The notes beneath the pieces were generated by a model. That model saw nothing but the letters and a program-made list of their open reading frames with translations. It was not told the origin of the DNA and did not search any database. The translations under genes were made by a program, and so were the position numbers. Positions 6,214-8,246 of a DNA stretch of 8,246 nt are shown here, piece after piece; positions within the stretch are counted from its first letter, which is position 1, and each line of letters opens with the position of its first letter. Source of the stretch: JBHHXG01 sp046756985 (GTDB taxonomy: Bacteria > Pseudomonadota > Zetaproteobacteria > Mariprofundales > Mariprofundaceae). Where the stretch lies: contig JBHHXG010000064.1 of the NCBI GenBank assembly GCA_046756985.1, positions 1 through 8,246 on the forward strand. Direction: 5' to 3'.

Positions 6214-6762
6214 ATGCAGGAACAGGCAAATCCGCCCTCAAAAAAGTTGCTGGTCATGATGATCATTGGACTCATGACAACGCTTGGTGGCAGCGCCCTT
6301 ATCATGCTCTACCTTGGCGCCTTCAAGGATCCGGAAGTGTTCAGGGCTACTCCGCAGGGCTACCGCATTGCATATCTGTCGCATAAGGGCGCATACAGTA
6401 ATATTGAACCGCTGTTTGAACAGGTCGCCGCACATCTGAAACAGGCGAACATTGAGCCGGTGACCCCATGTGCGCTATTCCTGGATGCGACCTCTGCTGT
6501 ACGGGAGCCCGAACGGCGCAGTAAGGTCGGTTATCTGGTCAAGCGGACGGATTACATCCCCGCCCCACTGGAAGAAGAAATCATTCCGGCCCGTGAAGTA
6601 GTCACAGCCACATTTGATGGCGGCACACTGCTCGGCTCCCATAAGGCCTATTCAGCCATGCGGGAATGGGCAAGAAACCACGGCTACACACTTTTGCTTC
6701 CGGCGCTGGAAATTTATCATCCAAGCGGCACGGTGGAATACCAGATGCCCATACACAGGTAA
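6214..6762 (+). CDS. Membrane-anchored GyrI-like (AraC effector-binding-fold) domain protein
   Basis: A 182-residue protein with a lysine-containing N-terminus, one strong membrane helix (about 12-35) and then a soluble domain (about 48-182) resembling the GyrI-like/SOUL-type small-molecule-binding fold. The cues are the opening strand YRIAYLSHKGAY, the following amphipathic helix (IEPLFEQVAAHL), and the later conserved-looking run KAYSAMREWARNHGY with a closing LEIYHPSGTVEYQMPI strand. A helix plus GyrI-like domain recalls eukaryotic TEX264. No DNA-binding domain is present, so it is not an AraC regulator. AGGA lies 13 nt before the ATG at 6214, a weak site, and a start at the ATG of residue 15 cannot be excluded. 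The ligand is unknown. Its divergent position next to subunit II suggests sensing or binding a hydrophobic ligand such as a porphyrin, which is inference only. Confidence 0.78.
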   Translation: MQEQANPPSKKLLVMMIIGLMTTLGGSALIMLYLGAFKDPEVFRATPQGYRIAYLSHKGAYSNIEPLFEQVAAHLKQANIEPVTPCALFLDATSAVREPERRSKVGYLVKRTDYIPAPLEEEIIPAREVVTATFDGGTLLGSHKAYSAMREWARNHGYTLLLPALEIYHPSGTVEYQMPIHR

Positions 6763-6829
6763 AACAACGCTGAAACAGCGGACATGCCGTGCTATGAGCT
6801 GCTATTTGTTCCCCTCAACCCGGCTGAGC

Positions 6830-6955
6830 TTAACCTGGTATGTTGGAAATAAAATAGTATAGAAACCAGCCAAAAACGACTGCCGTAAGCGCTATACCGG
6901 CTAGCACGGCCTTCTTCTGCTTGGCTTTTTCTTCATCATCAGTCGAATGTGTCAT
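6830..6955 (-). CDS. 41-residue single-helix membrane protein, possible accessory oxidase subunit
   Basis: A short reading frame from an ATG at 6955 to a TAA at 6832-6830, with a good AGGGA ribosome site 5 nt upstream. The product starts MTHSTDDEEKAKQKK, a highly charged tail, followed by one hydrophobic helix (about 16-37, AVLAGIALTAVVFGWFLYYF) and a short SNIPG end. Lysines at the helix entry predict the N-terminus inside. Size and layout are like the small single-helix subunits of terminal oxidases (for example subunit IIa of Thermus ba3, CcoQ-like or CoxIV-like peptides), but there is no diagnostic motif. It follows the Sel1 lipoprotein gene by 66 nt in the same direction, so it may end the SCO-Sel1 transcript. 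The membrane-protein composition and ribosome site argue that the frame is real. Confidence 0.68.
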   Translation of the reverse strand: MTHSTDDEEKAKQKKAVLAGIALTAVVFGWFLYYFISNIPG

Positions 6956-6977
6956 ATTTATCCCTGTCCTGTTCGGA

Positions 6978-6992
6978 TATCAGATTCTGATA
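6978..6992. repeat. TATCAG-ATT-CTGATA inverted repeat
   Basis: A perfect 6-bp inverted repeat with a 3-nt centre in the 66-bp gap between the Sel1 gene and the 41-residue membrane protein gene. It lies 23 bp upstream of the latter's start on its strand. It could be an operator or an RNA hairpin in the leader. No T-run follows on either side, so it is not an intrinsic terminator. Confidence 0.45.
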
Positions 6993-7021
6993 CGCGCATC
7001 ATGCCCGGCATCAACAGGCTG

Positions 7022-7618
7022 TCAATGCATCGAAAACCTTTTTATTTTCAAATCGTGTGGAATTTGCTTCCATAGCACATCGCTCCGTATTTTGGCCTCA
7101 GCCATTTGCTCTGGTGTCAGCCGGGGGGCGATTGCCCTGAGCCGCTTCTCTGAATACCGGTCCCCCAGGGTTGTGGCCAACCAGAACCAGGCCAGCGCCT
7201 CCACATGATCCTCCTTGACGCCATCGCCCCGAACATACATTTCTCCCAGATGATATTGGGCCTTTGGATGACCGCCCATCGCAGCCCTGTGCAGCCACGC
7301 CCGTGCTTCTTTAAAATCCTGTTTCACTCCCGCACCGCGCGCGAACAATAACCCCAACTGATACTGTGCATGCCTGTTGCCCTTTTCGGCCGCTTGCTGG
7401 AAAAACTCAGCTGCTCTTATGTTGTCATTGTCCCGAGCATACGCCATCCCCTGCTCGTAGATGCCCTGCGCGGGCTCGGGAACGGCAGCCGTAACTTTCG
7501 CCGCCTGTTTCGCAGGCGCTACATCAACGGATCGGGGTGGTTCGGACGTATCCTCACCACAGGCAACTAAAAAACCCGACAACAACACAACGACCGGTAT
7601 AACTGAATATCGCCTCAC
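7022..7618 (-). CDS. Sel1-repeat lipoprotein
   Basis: A 198-residue exported lipoprotein. The N-terminus has two arginines, a hydrophobic stretch and a lipobox FLVAC with the acylated cysteine at residue 20, then a low-complexity linker rich in Ala, Pro and Val (about 21-50). Two clear Sel1-like repeats follow at about 82-117 and 118-153 (HAQYQLGLLFARGAGVKQD; KAQYHLGEMYVRGDGVKED), with a degenerate one at about 52-81. A non-repeat helical tail (LTPEQMAEA, about 167-175) closes it. Sel1 repeats are protein-binding solenoids, here probably in the periplasm as a scaffold or assembly factor. The start is a GTG at 7618 with GAGGAG 6 nt upstream. An ATG two bases earlier is out of frame and meets a stop at once. 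It starts 17 nt after the SCO copy B stop, so the two are very likely co-transcribed. Confidence 0.9.
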   Translation of the reverse strand: MRRYSVIPVVVLLSGFLVACGEDTSEPPRSVDVAPAKQAAKVTAAVPEPAQGIYEQGMAYARDNDNIRAAEFFQQAAEKGNRHAQYQLGLLFARGAGVKQDFKEARAWLHRAAMGGHPKAQYHLGEMYVRGDGVKEDHVEALAWFWLATTLGDRYSEKRLRAIAPRLTPEQMAEAKIRSDVLWKQIPHDLKIKRFSMH

Positions 7619-7635
7619 ATTCTGCTCCTCGATGG

Positions 7636-8244
7636 TTATGATGAAGACACAGGATTAAGCCACCGTCGTACGGCAGTTGCAATATCTTCCGGCGACGTCT
7701 TGTGGCTCATCATGTCCACAACTCCTCCGGCAGTATTGATCAGGAAAAGACGACTGGTGTGAATGACCTGATAGTCGCCGCCATCCTTTCCTTCCCTGAA
7801 GAACTCTACTCCGTAGCTGCGGGCCACGCGCCGGATATCCTCAACCGAACCACTCAGGCCAATGATGCCGGTGTGAAAAAAGCGCACATATTCAGCCAGG
7901 TGGGCGGGCGTATCCCGCTCCGGGTCAACGGTGATGAACAATGCCTGGGCATTTGCCAGCTCAGCAGGCTCCATCAGGTCAAATGCCTCCCCCACATGAT
8001 GCAGGGTTGCAGGACAAATGTCGGGACAATGCGTATAGCCGAAAAAAAGCAACACGGCCTTGCCCCGGAAATCATGCAGCGATACCAGGCCCTGACTTGA
8101 TGTCAGCGTGAAATCACCGTTAGTCTTTTCATTACTGCCCTGCAAGAGATACCACAGCCCCCCTCCGACAAGCCCAATAAACAGTACAGACGCAAACCCC
8201 ATGCGTAATGCACTGTTGTGTGGCTTTGCTTTAATGTCAGTCAT
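7636..8244 (-). CDS. SCO1/SenC family copper chaperone (copy B)
   Basis: A 202-residue SCO family protein with one N-terminal membrane helix (about 16-34) and a periplasmic thioredoxin fold. Copper ligands C73 and C77 (FFGYTHCPDICP) and the distal H162 (VIHTSRLF) are all present, and the VDPERDTP loop is at 106-113. It is clearly related to copy A but differs through most of its length, so this is an old duplication or separate acquisition rather than a recent one. The start codon at 8244 is only 2 nt from the window edge, so its ribosome site and promoter are not visible and a longer N-terminus cannot be excluded. It heads a minus-strand group with the Sel1 lipoprotein and the 41-residue membrane protein. 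A role in CuA loading of subunit II is likely from family and context. Confidence 0.92.
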   Translation of the reverse strand: MTDIKAKPHNSALRMGFASVLFIGLVGGGLWYLLQGSNEKTNGDFTLTSSQGLVSLHDFRGKAVLLFFGYTHCPDICPATLHHVGEAFDLMEPAELANAQALFITVDPERDTPAHLAEYVRFFHTGIIGLSGSVEDIRRVARSYGVEFFREGKDGGDYQVIHTSRLFLINTAGGVVDMMSHKTSPEDIATAVRRWLNPVSSS

Positions 8245-8246
8245 GG

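Noticed and set aside
6165..6386. Plus-strand reading frame overlapping the GyrI-like start
   Set aside because: It is out of frame with the GyrI-like domain, has no domain character and mostly mirrors the real gene's codons.
6768..6780. Hairpin CGCTG-AAA-CAGCG after the GyrI-like gene as a terminator
   Set aside because: The stem is only 5 bp and no T-tract follows.
7702..8100. Plus-strand reading frame opposite SCO copy B
   Set aside because: It lies wholly antisense to a gene with intact SCO motifs, and its product has no domain signal.

Overview
This is an 8.2 kb stretch of a bacterial chromosome, probably from a proteobacterium. It has moderate GC, tightly packed genes with Shine-Dalgarno sites, a mitochondrial/alphaproteobacterial-type heme A synthase (COX15/CtaA) and a YajR-type MFS transporter. 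I cannot place it more precisely from sequence alone. There are no RNA genes, CRISPR arrays, insertion sequences or phage genes.

Layout, left to right. (1) The N-terminal half of a small membrane protein (minus strand) runs off the left edge and diverges from an SCO1/SenC copper chaperone (plus). (2) That SCO gene ends 6 nt from a minus-strand operon, read right to left: heme-copper oxidase (HCO) subunit I, then ctaA overlapping it by 8 nt, then a YajR-like MFS transporter 12 nt further on. (3) A divergent 145-bp region separates subunit I from a plus-strand cytochrome b561-like gene. (4) A minus-strand CuA-bearing HCO subunit II gene follows, so the two core oxidase subunits lie on the same strand but are split by an oppositely oriented cytochrome gene. 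(5) A 163-bp divergent region with a striking nested inverted repeat separates subunit II from a plus-strand, membrane-anchored GyrI-like protein. (6) On the right, a second minus-strand group reads SCO1/SenC paralogue, Sel1-repeat lipoprotein, then an easily missed 41-residue single-helix membrane protein.

Together the genes encode a cytochrome c-dependent HCO-type terminal reductase (subunits I and II), its heme A supply (CtaA), its copper insertion (two SCO proteins), a b-type cytochrome and several uncharacterised membrane or envelope partners. The main point of interest is subunit I. All three heme-ligand histidines and the helix VI histidine are visible. The helix VII His-His pair that normally binds CuB is absent, and so is the tyrosine normally cross-linked to the helix VI histidine. 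Subunit II keeps a full CuA ligand set. This suggests a non-canonical enzyme, perhaps one of the NO-reductase-like HCO families or a family of unknown reaction, rather than an ordinary oxygen reductase. The subunit II/subunit I/SenC gene set recalls the norSY-senC (sNOR) cluster of ammonia oxidisers, but family membership cannot be settled by eye.
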